Shown here: piece after piece, positions 8,495 to 16,233 of the stretch
Position numbering within the stretch: position 1 is the stretch's first letter
Layout of the letters: every line of letters begins with the position of its first letter
NCBI GenBank assembly: GCA_045128735.1
Contig: JBGVRT010000100.1
Coordinates: 13,475-77,474, forward strand
Source of the DNA: RGIG8775 sp045128735
Lineage (GTDB): Bacteria > Bacillota > Clostridia > Oscillospirales > CAG-272
Length of the DNA: 64,000 nucleotides
Reading direction: 5' to 3'
Translations under genes and position numbers: made by a program
The notes under the pieces: model-generated
Databases searched by the model: none
The model's input: the letters and a program-made list of their open reading frames with translations, nothing else
What the model was told of the DNA's origin: nothing

Positions 8495-10459
8495 TTAGGA
8501 CGGGGGCGGATTACCCAATATATGCCGCGTAAGCTCGGTGGCGTCCGACTTTGCCTCATCAGCCTCGGCAGATTTGCGGGCATAGCCCGCGTTGGCAGAA
8601 TTTATCTGCTCGTTTGCCGCGCTTATTTTTTCGTAAGCCTCGCTATAAAGAGCCATAAGCATATTCTTAAGACGCTTGTTCTCGTTTATAATGGGAATTG
8701 CTCTGTCTGCAGTCGCCTGTGCCTCCTTAAGTGCCGCCGCATACTCTTCAATCATTCCCTGAAGCTGCGCTATCTGCGCCTCGTAAGCCTTAAGCCTGTC
8801 CCCTTCGTCGACCTTAATACCCTTAAGAATCTCTGAGCGGTTTGATATTGCATCTTCGGGATAAGCGTTAATAAACGTCTTTAAGGATATATGACCTCCG
8901 GAAAGTAAGCTTTCAAGAATGCTTATGTCTCCCGCCGTGCTCGACCGTGTTCCCACAATCGCCTCAACCGTAACCTCAAAGTCCACATTTGCGAACTCCG
9001 AGCTGTTAAACACGTCGGAAACAATACCCTTCTCTCCGCTCTCCTCGTTAAGCGTATCTTCGTAAACAAAAGCCTTCTCGGAATAATAAAGCTTGAAAAA
9101 TTGCGCCAAAACCTTGCCTATCTTCGCCTTGTTGATAAAGAAATCATCTCTGAGCTCCTCGTTGGGCTGCTGTGCCTGAGCCTGAAGCTGAGCTATCGCC
9201 GCCCCCGACATAGATGCACCCAGGGTCTCACCCGTCATTACCTCAGACGAACCGGTAACCACCCTCGTAAGATTGGAAACCGTGTCTATAAGCTCAAGGG
9301 GAATAGAGTGTATCGACTGCTCGGTAAGTCTTTTTATTCCGTTGCCTGTACCCGTCTTATCCTCAAGCACCTGCCCGGGCTCGTTGGTTATTACCTGTCC
9401 GCCAAGTGCTCCGGGCATAACGATGTATTTTCCCCAAGCCTGCTCTTGCACGGCAAGTGCCATCATACCAAGGGTAAAATTTATCAGTTTTTGATTTGGG
9501 ATAAGCCCCTCTACCTCGCCAAGCCCATATATGCACTTTTCTCTCGGCTCATAGCTTCCCGCAACGATAGGATAAAGCATCGCTTTAGCCGCTTTTGGGG
9601 CAGTGTCCTCACCCACATCGCCGTCGGGTAAACCGTTGTTAGGCGCATCCATATCAACCGCGCTGTTCTCATCAAGTCTCAAGGCTCTCTTTGCAGCCTC
9701 TATATCGGGCGAAAGAGGTCTCGGCGCGTTAACGGTAAGCGCCTTTGTCGCCTTCTCAAACCAAACCTCACCGTCTTTGCGAAAATATCTCGTAAGTACA
9801 GTGCAAAGCTTGTCGCCCTCCTGCTCCTTCGTGTGATACTTGTCCTCGTTTGCGTCCGCTGCAATAAGCGATGGGTCTATCCCCTTGTCAGCCTTTTCAC
9901 GCACACTTTTTACGTGCTCCCGAGTTGCGATTATTATCCATTCCTGCTTTTGCTCGTCGCATTCGGTAGGATCTGCAAAGAAAATCGAAAGCGGCTCTAT
10001 TATTTCGCCGCGCAACGCCCCCTCCCTTATCCCGTCCTTGCCTCTTGCATCTGCATCCCAGTAGTAGTGATAAAAATATGACCCCTTGCGCACCGCGTCG
10101 TGTATCGCCTTCTTGTCAAGCCCTTCTTGCCCAAGCTCCTTTTGTATGTACTCGGCAAAACGGTTAAAGCGTTCTACGTCCACCGCATCGTCTTTACGGT
10201 CTGCAGTCTTGTAAACCAAACGAACAGGCGCCGAAAGAATGGCGCTTTTCTTGTTTCGGCATATCATTTTGATAATGTTTATTACAGGACGCGGTAAGCT
10301 TTTGGTTCTTTTGGTCGGTGCGGGCCATTGCTTACCCTCGTAAAAGTCAACGAATATGGGAAGATTCCTCGTAAGCCCTATGCCTTCTTGATATTGTACT
10401 CCCCTACGGTAGTCCTCCCAAAGAGCGGTCACCTCGTTTGCACCCACAAATTCACTCAT
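8495..10459 (-). CDS. Portal protein (654 aa)
   Basis: This is the dodecameric DNA-entry ring of the capsid. The order terminase-portal-scaffold-capsid and the length near 650 residues support this. Recognisable portal features are the N-terminal FYEGKQWPAPTK, VINIIKMICRNKKSAIL, then a central SSEVMTGETLGASMSG and AIAQLQAQAQQPNEELRDDF (approx. residues 400-430), which is the wing/stem helix motif common in P22-type and SPP1-type portals. A long C-terminal coiled coil (about 560-640) follows, as in P22-like barrels. Its ATG overlaps the stop of the small upstream gene (ATGA). Confidence 0.9.
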   Translation of the reverse strand: MSEFVGANEVTALWEDYRRGVQYQEGIGLTRNLPIFVDFYEGKQWPAPTKRTKSLPRPVINIIKMICRNKKSAILSAPVRLVYKTADRKDDAVDVERFNRFAEYIQKELGQEGLDKKAIHDAVRKGSYFYHYYWDADARGKDGIREGALRGEIIEPLSIFFADPTECDEQKQEWIIIATREHVKSVREKADKGIDPSLIAADANEDKYHTKEQEGDKLCTVLTRYFRKDGEVWFEKATKALTVNAPRPLSPDIEAAKRALRLDENSAVDMDAPNNGLPDGDVGEDTAPKAAKAMLYPIVAGSYEPREKCIYGLGEVEGLIPNQKLINFTLGMMALAVQEQAWGKYIVMPGALGGQVITNEPGQVLEDKTGTGNGIKRLTEQSIHSIPLELIDTVSNLTRVVTGSSEVMTGETLGASMSGAAIAQLQAQAQQPNEELRDDFFINKAKIGKVLAQFFKLYYSEKAFVYEDTLNEESGEKGIVSDVFNSSEFANVDFEVTVEAIVGTRSSTAGDISILESLLSGGHISLKTFINAYPEDAISNRSEILKGIKVDEGDRLKAYEAQIAQLQGMIEEYAAALKEAQATADRAIPIINENKRLKNMLMALYSEAYEKISAANEQINSANAGYARKSAEADEAKSDATELTRHILGNPPPS

Positions 10460-10614
10460 TGCCTGACCTCCTCACCGTTGATCCATTCGTCAAGAACATT
10501 GTCCGAGAGCTCACCCCCGGTCTGCGAATCAACAGACGTCTGAGATTTCTCAAGCTCAGTTATTCTCTCCTCAAGGACAGTTATTCCCAAAACCCTGCGT
10601 AACAACTTTATCAT
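10456..10614 (-). CDS. Small phage protein between terminase and portal (52 aa)
   Basis: The ORF starts ATG 10614 (MIKLLRRVLGITVLEERI) nine bases after the TerL stop, with GAGGTGAGAAG directly upstream as ribosome binding site. Its TGA overlaps the portal ATG (ATGA). It has a basic helical N-terminus and an acidic C-terminus (DNVLDEWINGEE). The coupling and ribosome binding site support a real gene. No homology is recognised. Confidence 0.7.
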   Translation of the reverse strand: MIKLLRRVLGITVLEERITELEKSQTSVDSQTGGELSDNVLDEWINGEEVRQ

Positions 10615-10623
10615 CTTCTCACC

Positions 10624-12423
10624 TCACCAATCTATGTATTCACCGCCGCTCTCGGCGGTCTTGAAATTCTTTTCTATAAAATCGGGCGCATCCGCACGTA
10701 TATCTCTGTATCTTGCCTCACAGTCTGCCGCCGCAAAATGTGCAATGGCGGAAGCCATAACAAGATCGTCGTGCTTGCCCGTATCAGCCTCCTGCTTGCC
10801 ATTCTCCTTCTTGACAAAGGACAACATCTCCTGTAAGGTCTCAATATCGTTCTCTATCGAAGGATCTTCCCTGAAAAGAGATACAAGCTCGGCTATAATA
10901 ACCGGCTTCGTTTTCTTGGTAGTCTCAAAGCCGAAATCTTTCTCAACCGGGTCTCCTATACCGTCCACTCGCCTTCGCATATAGAGATTGGTATAACGGT
11001 ACTTGCTCCTGAGTACCCTTGTAGGATGGCGCGAGTAATTTATTTCTATCGCAATCTTGGCATCGTTGAAATACTTGCCAAGACAGTATACCTGCTCAGC
11101 GTAAATCTCCTCGTCCATTCTCTGCTTGTGCAGAGTGGCGGCACAGCTTCCGTCCATCACCGACACCACCTTTGCGGAAAAATAGTCTTCACCGGTCTCC
11201 GAGGTATCCCCGCCGATAACGTAAGGCGCAAAAGCAATGACCTCGCCGTCAGAGTCCCTCTTAACCAAAGGCTCACTGTGTAGCTTTATATAACCGTCGG
11301 GAGTCTCCTTAAACTCAATACCCTCAATAAACCATTCGCTGTCAACCAATTCTCCCCTCTCGTCATAAACAGGCTCGCACCGCTTCTTGTATTCAAAATA
11401 CCCCACGCGGTCTGCCTTATCCGACTTCTTCAGCTCGGTAATTCGCGAATATATAAGCTCCTTGTCGAATACACACTCGCCCGTGGATATAAAAGCTTCC
11501 TCGGGAGTTATGGGATATTCCTGCCTTATGAGAGCCTTGTCAACGTAGCCGTTATACTTCTTGCAATACCAGGTTACCTGTTCTCTGTCAAGTCCAAGCT
11601 CAAAAAGAAGCTTCTTTCTCGCCTCAAGCCAAACGTCGGTCTTTTCAAGATACTCGTACTCGGTGCTTCGGTATTCTGCCGTTCTCCACCATTCGTAGAA
11701 AATATTTACACAGCTTCCGCCGCTCCATAGCTCCTCAAACTCGTTAAAACCGTTTGCAGTACTCTCGTATACCTGAACCGCACCCGCCGCAATAGCCTCA
11801 CCCATTCCCGCCTGCACATCCGAAAGCTTACAATCGAAAAACGCCGCCTCAGAAAAATGTACAAAGTTAAAGGTGTCACCGCGTCCAACCTGTGCCGATG
11901 CGACGCCGACACGCCAGGAAGAATTGAGCTTTGAGAAGAAAAGCTCGTTCTTCGAGTTAAACTTCTGCGTCGGTTTCAGCCTTTCGGGAAGCCTGTCAAG
12001 CACCGTTCGCGCCTTGTTGTTGAAGATAGCCCCCACAGTGTCCTTGATATGAGCTATGGTGTATCCCGAGAAATTCTTTTTTATAACCGCATAGCATAAT
12101 TGCATCGCCGTTATAAGCGAGGTGAATCCCTGCTGTCTGCCCTTAAGTATCAGATACGGGCGCTCCGTTCCGTTCTCCTCAAACCTTGCAATAAAATCGC
12201 GCTGTACCTCGTTGAGAAAAAAAGGCTCGGATTTTCTGTCTTTGTTTACAATCTCAAAGATTGCTTCAATAAGAAGATAGGGTCTGTCATAAAGTTCACG
12301 CCTCATCTCCTCTGATGAGAGTATGGCGTTAACCGCCGCTATTTGAAATTTACGGTCATACTCAATGTCACGGCGCGTCAACCATATAGCCCTTCGCTTA
12401 GCCGCTACGTCAGCTATCCGCAT
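10624..12423 (-). CDS. terL: Terminase large subunit (599 aa)
   Basis: DNA-packaging ATPase and nuclease. An atypical Walker A (LILKGRQQGFTSL, about residues 92-104) is followed by FVHFSEAAFF (about 187-196) as Walker B plus catalytic Glu. The C-terminal RNase H-like nuclease has VIGGDTSETGEDYFSAK (first Asp), AIEINYSRHPT and KHDDLVMASAIA (last Asp). TTG at 12435 also lies in frame, but ATG 12423 is better spaced from TTGAGG and still overlaps the small terminase. Family: Terminase_6/GpA-like large subunits of Firmicutes phages (inferred by motif order). Confidence 0.93.
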   Translation of the reverse strand: MRIADVAAKRRAIWLTRRDIEYDRKFQIAAVNAILSSEEMRRELYDRPYLLIEAIFEIVNKDRKSEPFFLNEVQRDFIARFEENGTERPYLILKGRQQGFTSLITAMQLCYAVIKKNFSGYTIAHIKDTVGAIFNNKARTVLDRLPERLKPTQKFNSKNELFFSKLNSSWRVGVASAQVGRGDTFNFVHFSEAAFFDCKLSDVQAGMGEAIAAGAVQVYESTANGFNEFEELWSGGSCVNIFYEWWRTAEYRSTEYEYLEKTDVWLEARKKLLFELGLDREQVTWYCKKYNGYVDKALIRQEYPITPEEAFISTGECVFDKELIYSRITELKKSDKADRVGYFEYKKRCEPVYDERGELVDSEWFIEGIEFKETPDGYIKLHSEPLVKRDSDGEVIAFAPYVIGGDTSETGEDYFSAKVVSVMDGSCAATLHKQRMDEEIYAEQVYCLGKYFNDAKIAIEINYSRHPTRVLRSKYRYTNLYMRRRVDGIGDPVEKDFGFETTKKTKPVIIAELVSLFREDPSIENDIETLQEMLSFVKKENGKQEADTGKHDDLVMASAIAHFAAADCEARYRDIRADAPDFIEKNFKTAESGGEYIDW

Positions 12424-12916
12424 TGAAATCCTCAAGCCTCAATGAGCCTCCGAGTATGGCGGTAGCTTCCTTGGATGCAAGCGCAGCCTTGTCGTATACC
12501 GTACCCATAACCGTTGCTATCTTCGAAAGGTCCTCACAGGAAATCGCCCTCAGTTTTTTCACCAAACTCTTTCGTTCTTCCGCTCCCATCTCATCTTCGG
12601 GTATTTCATCGACTATTCTAATCAGCTCGTCAATAGCTTCCTCACTGTCAAGCGCACGCCTGAGACGCCTGCGCAATATGCTCTGCGCATCTCCGATAAT
12701 TCCCCACGCCTCGGTGATAAAAATCTTCTTTTGCCTGTTTCTGATGTCCTCAAGCTCGTCGGGCGAGGCGTTATTCAGCCACTTGCTTACCGTTGTTCTC
12801 GGAATATTAAGCTTTTCCGCCACCTCGGATATATTGCCTGAAATTGAATAGAATGCATAAGCAAGCTCCTTTTCTCTGTCGCCATAGCGAACGTCTCTTC
12901 CTTTGGCCTTTGCCAC
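12410..12916 (-). CDS. terS: Terminase small subunit (168 aa)
   Basis: Starts GTG 12916 behind GGAGGTGAGAG. Residues about 10-50 form a helix-turn-helix (ISGNISEVAEKLNIPRTTVS, then KWLN), as in small terminases that recognise the packaging site. A helical oligomerisation region follows, with acidic stretches and a C-terminal helix. It overlaps terL by 14 bases, the normal arrangement. A minus-strand promoter lies about 30 bases upstream, so it probably heads the structural operon. Confidence 0.85.
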   Translation of the reverse strand: MAKAKGRDVRYGDREKELAYAFYSISGNISEVAEKLNIPRTTVSKWLNNASPDELEDIRNRQKKIFITEAWGIIGDAQSILRRRLRRALDSEEAIDELIRIVDEIPEDEMGAEERKSLVKKLRAISCEDLSKIATVMGTVYDKAALASKEATAILGGSLRLEDFNADS

Positions 12917-12949
12917 CCTCTCACCTCCGTCGGCATTTCTCCTGTATCC

Positions 12950-12978
12950 ATTTTATAAGCAAAGAAAAAGCCCGTCAA
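12950..12978 (-). promoter_or_regulatory. Candidate late promoter of the packaging/structural operon
   Basis: Reading the minus strand, TTGACG (12978-12973), a 17-base spacer and TAAAAT (12955-12950) lie upstream of the terS ribosome binding site. A pair of 16-bp direct repeats sits just upstream of the -35, as expected for an activated late promoter. Confidence 0.65.
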
Positions 12979-12988
12979 GAGCTTTTTC

Positions 12989-13025
12989 AAATGTTGCACT
13001 ATTTCAAAGAAATGTTGCACTATTT
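12989..13025. repeat. Two 16-bp direct repeats upstream of late promoter
   Basis: AAATGTTGCACTATTT occurs exactly twice, at 12989-13004 and 13010-13025, with 21 bases start to start (two helical turns). The second copy overlaps the stop of the sigma-region-4-like gene. The spacing suggests two regulator molecules on one DNA face next to the -35. Confidence 0.75.
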
Positions 13026-13280
13026 TTCGGAGTTTTTTGAGAGCATAGCTATCCCGCGCTTAAGTATACGTTTTACCGTGTCAACGCTGTAATATATCTC
13101 TCGGGCAATCTCACCGTGAGTCCTTCGGTCGATATAATATAACGTCATTATACGCGCCTCATAAGACGGCAGTATAGCTATTGCCTTTTTGTATTTTTCC
13201 GCAAGCGCCTTCTTTCGGTCCGTCATATTACCCTTTTGCCTCAATTCCTTAAGCTCACACCTTATTTCTTCATTGCTCAT
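13020..13280 (-). CDS. Sigma-region-4-like / late transcription regulator (86 aa)
   Basis: The C-terminal half, LPSYEARIMTLYYIDRRTHG followed by EIAREIYYSVDTVKRIL, matches a sigma-70 region 4 helix-turn-helix. Such proteins (ArpU-like and relatives) often sit just before terminase in Firmicutes phages and control late genes. The N-terminus is charged and helical. Its ATG overlaps the stop of the preceding gene. The late promoter with paired repeats starts immediately downstream, making it the best candidate activator (inference). Confidence 0.7.
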   Translation of the reverse strand: MSNEEIRCELKELRQKGNMTDRKKALAEKYKKAIAILPSYEARIMTLYYIDRRTHGEIAREIYYSVDTVKRILKRGIAMLSKNSEK

Positions 13281-13575
13281 CCTTAAGCTCTCCTTTCTCG
13301 CGTATAACTAACGTATCACTCTTGGCAACCTCCAAGCCTCGTTGCTTGAGGACGTACCAAAAGTAGACAGTCCTTCCCCTGTCGCTAATCTTGTGCCTCA
13401 ATGTTAACTCAAAACGGTCTGCCTTTAGCCGACGTGCCAACCTTTTTCTTCCGTCGGAATACCGCCGAGCCTTGCGCGTGTCGTAGCCGTTCTTTTCAAG
13501 GAAATCATAACCAAGCCTGTCAATCGCCTCAAAGACTTCGCTACCGACAATATCAAAAACACTTATTCCCGCCAA
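13270..13575 (-). CDS. Phage protein of unknown function (101 aa)
   Basis: A basic protein beginning MAGISVFDIVGSEVFEAID, with many Arg/Lys in the middle (TRKARRYSDGRKRLARRLK) and a beta-like RGRTVYFWYVL segment. It lies between the HUH replication gene and the sigma-like regulator and overlaps the latter by 11 bases. GGGGTGAT precedes the ATG. The charge suggests nucleic-acid contact, but no family is recognised. Confidence 0.6.
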   Translation of the reverse strand: MAGISVFDIVGSEVFEAIDRLGYDFLEKNGYDTRKARRYSDGRKRLARRLKADRFELTLRHKISDRGRTVYFWYVLKQRGLEVAKSDTLVIREKGELKDEQ

Positions 13576-13590
13576 TATATCACCCCCTCT

Positions 13591-14493
13591 CTACACCCTC
13601 ACCATCGGCTTAACCCGCCCTCTCGGAGTGCGTAGCTTTATCCGCTTGTCCGATGCCGAAAGCTTGTAAAGCTCAATCTCCACAAACGGACCGTCAAAGG
13701 GTAAAAGATTATATTCAGTACCGCTGACCCCGATAACCTCGGGCTTTGGCTTTACACTCGAAACCGCATATCCGGGAAAAAGCTTCTCTATGTAGGCAAT
13801 GTCGTCGCGGTGCTTGTCCATATAATGCGCCTGATTCATCGTTATCGCACCGTCCACGTAGCTCACCGACGCAGGCGCGCCGTCCGCATAGGCATCCACA
13901 GAAGGACGCTTGCAGTTCTTGGAGCACCCCCACTTCTCGTCAACCGAGCTGTCCAGAAAATAGTTCGTCAACCCCGCAATAGAGCCGTTGCTGAAGTGTA
14001 ATGGGTCGTAGGAACCGTACCCAAGACCAAGAACGTCCTTCCATAACGCAACAACCTCCTCGTATATCTCCGAGGGCGGCGTCGATATAATGCAGTGGTG
14101 GTGTACCTTTCCCATCCTCCTGCCCACGTGGGTAGTGTACATGTACTTCAGCTCCGCGCCCGCCGAGGCGTAAAGCCTGCGAAGCCTTCGGAAGTATGCC
14201 GCAAGATACGCCTTGTATTCCCCCTGCTCGGGATTCCTGCCGAATTGCTTTATAAAGAAATTGTATTCGAGCAAAACACGGTAGCCGCCGACGCGCTTGT
14301 CAAAATTCAGATGGGCTATGTCCTTAAACCTGTTCTTTGAATTTCTCCTGTTGAGAGCCGCCTGACACGCCCTCGATGGCTGCATCTTGGGCTTTCTTCC
14401 CTTCGCCACGGGGCGCACCGGGTAAACGTTCACCCTCATCACGTCCCCCGCCTCAAACTTTCTCATCCTTGCGTAATTCCTTACCGTTGCCAT
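13591..14493 (-). CDS. HUH-type replication initiator, Rep/G2P-like (300 aa)
   Basis: This resembles the Firmicutes 'rolling circle replication-associated protein' family (G2P/ORF2-like). The N-terminus MATVRNYARMRKFEAGDV and a basic linker precede the core. LKYMYTTHVGRRMGKV followed by HHHCIIS (His131-133) is the metal-binding HUH motif. IAGLTNYFLDSS (Tyr178) occupies the place of the catalytic Tyr helix, although the Lys usually found a few residues after the Tyr is absent. Two Cys (CSKNC) follow. It would nick one strand at an origin and stay covalently bound. AGGAGGTCAAA precedes ATG 14493, and a hairpin-rich noncoding region lies directly upstream. Confidence 0.8.
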   Translation of the reverse strand: MATVRNYARMRKFEAGDVMRVNVYPVRPVAKGRKPKMQPSRACQAALNRRNSKNRFKDIAHLNFDKRVGGYRVLLEYNFFIKQFGRNPEQGEYKAYLAAYFRRLRRLYASAGAELKYMYTTHVGRRMGKVHHHCIISTPPSEIYEEVVALWKDVLGLGYGSYDPLHFSNGSIAGLTNYFLDSSVDEKWGCSKNCKRPSVDAYADGAPASVSYVDGAITMNQAHYMDKHRDDIAYIEKLFPGYAVSSVKPKPEVIGVSGTEYNLLPFDGPFVEIELYKLSASDKRIKLRTPRGRVKPMVRV

Positions 14494-14608
14494 TTTGACC
14501 TCCTGCTATAATTAACCATATAAACCGCGCCCACACGCCCGCACCCGCCTGTTTTGCCGTCAAACTCTGACGAATATATCACGCTCACGCGTGACCCTCT
14601 CTGAAATA

Positions 14609-14684
14609 GAGATATAAAAAATATCCCAATCCGGGAACGACAGAGATATCGTTCCCGTTTTGCGGCCGAGATTGGGTATATCTC
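14609..14684. other. Nested inverted repeat, candidate replication origin
   Basis: Inner arms CGGGAACGA (14632-14640) and TCGTTCCCG (14649-14657) are perfect complements around CAGAGATA. They are enclosed by ATATCCCAATC (14621-14631) and GATTGGGTATAT (14670-14681, one extra T), and again by GAGATATA (14609-14616) and TATATCTC (14677-14684). The structure lies ~115 bases upstream of the HUH gene in noncoding DNA. Hairpins exposing a nick site are typical of HUH origins. The exact nick site cannot be named. Confidence 0.55.
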
Positions 14685-14740
14685 CCCCGAAAACTTACAT
14701 GTTCTCTGTCCTAAAAATAATACCCTATACCTCCCTCAAA

Positions 14741-14810
14741 GATAGGCGGTGCTTGACTTTTTCAAGCACTCAAACCTATCTTAAATCCCTCATTTTCAAT
14801 GGGCGAGGGA
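14741..14810. other. Two further hairpins in the putative origin region
   Basis: GTGCTTGA (14749-14756) pairs with TCAAGCAC (14762-14769) inside GATAGG (14741-14746) and CCTATC (14775-14780). TCCCTC (14786-14791) can pair with GAGGGA (14805-14810). With the larger inverted repeat at 14609 they make the 14.5-14.9 kb gap unusually structured. A single-strand origin or packaging signal is possible. Confidence 0.5.
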
Positions 14811-14843
14811 GACGCCATAACGGCGCGGAGGGATTCCCCCACC
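14801..14843. repeat. Partial copy of a dispersed palindromic repeat
   Basis: GGCGAGGGAGACGCC, ATAACGGCG and GGAGGGATTCCCCCACCC resemble the core (small GC hairpin, then GGAGGGAT and CCCCC) of the elements at 23452 and 63788. Similarity is short, so the assignment is tentative. Confidence 0.4.
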
Positions 14844-14925
14844 CAACTTCATATTTACATATAATGGAATACCCATTTTAACACCCACGCGAAGCATGAG
14901 CATTAAAACACCTATTCAAAAATAT

Positions 14926-14989
14926 ATACGCATTTTATACACATTTTTTTGCAAAACCTCTTGACAAATGCGCATAAAATGTGTATAAT
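14926..14989 (+). promoter_or_regulatory. hicAB promoter with inverted-repeat operator
   Basis: TTGACA (14961-14966), 17-base spacer and TATAAT (14984-14989) form a consensus promoter, followed by AAGGAGG before hicA. An imperfect inverted repeat brackets it: ATACGCATTTTATACACATT (14926-14945) against the complement of 14967-14986. This is the expected position for HicB autorepression. Confidence 0.8.
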
Positions 14990-15012
14990 ATATAGTGTAA
15001 GGAGGTCACAAT

Positions 15013-15186
15013 ATGAAACGAAAAGACCTTATCAAACTTCTTGAGCAAAACGGATGGAAGCTTGTTCGCGAAGGGGGGAATCATTCCGTATACGCAAAAG
15101 ACGGAAAAATCGAAGCCATCCCCAGACACAAGGAACTTTCTGAAATGCTCGCAAAATCAATCATCAAGAGGCAGGGGCTGAAATAA
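15013..15186 (+). CDS. hicA: HicA toxin (57 aa)
   Basis: A 57-residue double-stranded-RNA-binding-fold mRNA interferase. MKRKDLIKLLEQNGWKLVRE is the classic HicA start, followed by GGNHSVY with the catalytic His24 (GxxH) and the IPRHKEL strand, then the C-terminal helix. Length matches the family. AAGGAGG lies 6 bases before the ATG. The partner hicB follows 44 bases downstream. The cassette runs opposite to the flanking phage genes and ends in its own terminator, so it looks like an inserted stability module. Confidence 0.92.
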   Translation: MKRKDLIKLLEQNGWKLVREGGNHSVYAKDGKIEAIPRHKELSEMLAKSIIKRQGLK

Positions 15187-15230
15187 TCCCCTTCCTCTGA
15201 ACATCTTATATATGTAAAGGAGAACAAACA

Positions 15231-15620
15231 ATGAAACATGCTTACCCTATCGTCATCACCAAAGACACAGACTTCTATGTGGTCTATATTCCCGACTTTG
15301 ATATCAATACCCAAGGCGAAAGCGTAGCTGAAGCTATGGAAATGGCAAGGGATGCTATCGGCATCTGCGGATGCGCAAAACAAGATAAAAAGCAACAACT
15401 TCCCATGCCTTCCGCACTTGAAAGAGTAAAACACGCCGCAGACGATATTATCACACTTGTAGACGTGGACTTTGATGAGTACCGCCGAAAAAATTCAACG
15501 CGCGCCATCAGAAAGAACGTAACGATTCCCTCATGGCTTAATGAAGAAGCTGAGAAAGCAAATATCAACTTTTCCGCAATACTTCAAAACGCCCTGAAAT
15601 CCGAACTGAATATTCACTAA
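15231..15620 (+). CDS. hicB: HicB antitoxin (129 aa)
   Basis: The N-terminal partial-RNase-H-like HicB domain (about 1-70) has the typical YPIVITKDTDFYVVYIPDFD then TQGESVAEAMEMARDAI. The C-terminus (about 95-129) carries a ribbon-helix-helix DNA-binding segment (KNVTIPSWLNEEAEKANINF). It neutralises HicA and represses the operon at the inverted repeat upstream of hicA. AAAGGAG precedes ATG 15231. Confidence 0.93.
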   Translation: MKHAYPIVITKDTDFYVVYIPDFDINTQGESVAEAMEMARDAIGICGCAKQDKKQQLPMPSALERVKHAADDIITLVDVDFDEYRRKNSTRAIRKNVTIPSWLNEEAEKANINFSAILQNALKSELNIH

Positions 15621-15628
15621 AAGCACCC

Positions 15629-15657
15629 AAAGGAAGCCACCGCAGTGGCTTCCTTTT
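15629..15657 (+). terminator. Bidirectional terminator between hicB and the phage early operon
   Basis: AAAGGAAGCCAC (15629-15640) pairs with GTGGCTTCCTTT (15645-15656) over a 4-base loop, with T-runs on both strands. It ends hicAB and also the convergent phage gene that stops at 15664. Confidence 0.85.
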
Positions 15658-15663
15658 ATAATA

Positions 15664-16233
15664 CTATATCTCCTCCACAATCCCCTGCCCGTTGTCAAAC
15701 GCCGCCTTTGTAAGCTCTGCTATCTTGCTTAAGCTGTTGCAAAGCCACTCGTTGGTTATTGCCTCGGGGCGAATAATGCCCACAAGCATAAATCCCTCTT
15801 TAACCGCGAGATATATCTTACCGTATTTGTCAATACGTTCGTATAGCGTCACGCCGTTCTTGGAGTCGTCAAAGGGTGCCAGATACTTCGTGGAAATAAA
15901 TACCGCCCCCTGCGACGTGCCTATTGGCTCATACTCGCCACCAAAGGCTTTTATCCTTATGCTGCTTCTCGCAACAGCAACCTCTCCCTCATAGCTTGAT
16001 GAGAGATCGAAACGGTGAGGATACCCCTCGGCAATGCTCACGTTGAATTTTTCCTGCTTGTCTTCGGGCACACCAAAAAGCATATACGCCGCAAGCTCGT
16101 CCAACTTCGGAAGTCCCGACATAAGATACATAGCATTGTTGCAAGAGAAAAACTGCTCAAACTTCTCCCCAACGCCGTATATATCAACACCCTTTTCTGC
16201 GTTGCATATCGAGATAATAGACTTTACCTTCAT
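15664..16233 (-). CDS. Phage protein of unknown function (189 aa)
   Basis: Begins MKVKSIISICNAEKGVDIYG, with beta-rich N-terminal half (AMYLMSGLPKLDELAAYMLF) and a KIYLAVKEGFMLVGIIRPE segment near residue 140. The ATG overlaps the TGA of the parB-like gene (ATGA). Proteins of this kind occur in clostridial prophages without assigned function. It is the last gene of the early operon before the terminator. Confidence 0.7.
   Translation of the reverse strand: MKVKSIISICNAEKGVDIYGVGEKFEQFFSCNNAMYLMSGLPKLDELAAYMLFGVPEDKQEKFNVSIAEGYPHRFDLSSSYEGEVAVARSSIRIKAFGGEYEPIGTSQGAVFISTKYLAPFDDSKNGVTLYERIDKYGKIYLAVKEGFMLVGIIRPEAITNEWLCNSLSKIAELTKAAFDNGQGIVEEI

Noticed and set aside
8455..8500. Possible fragment of the palindromic repeat (CCTCCCTTGCCAAAGAGAGG)
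   Set aside because: Only ~20 bases resemble the element and they adjoin the portal stop; too little to claim.
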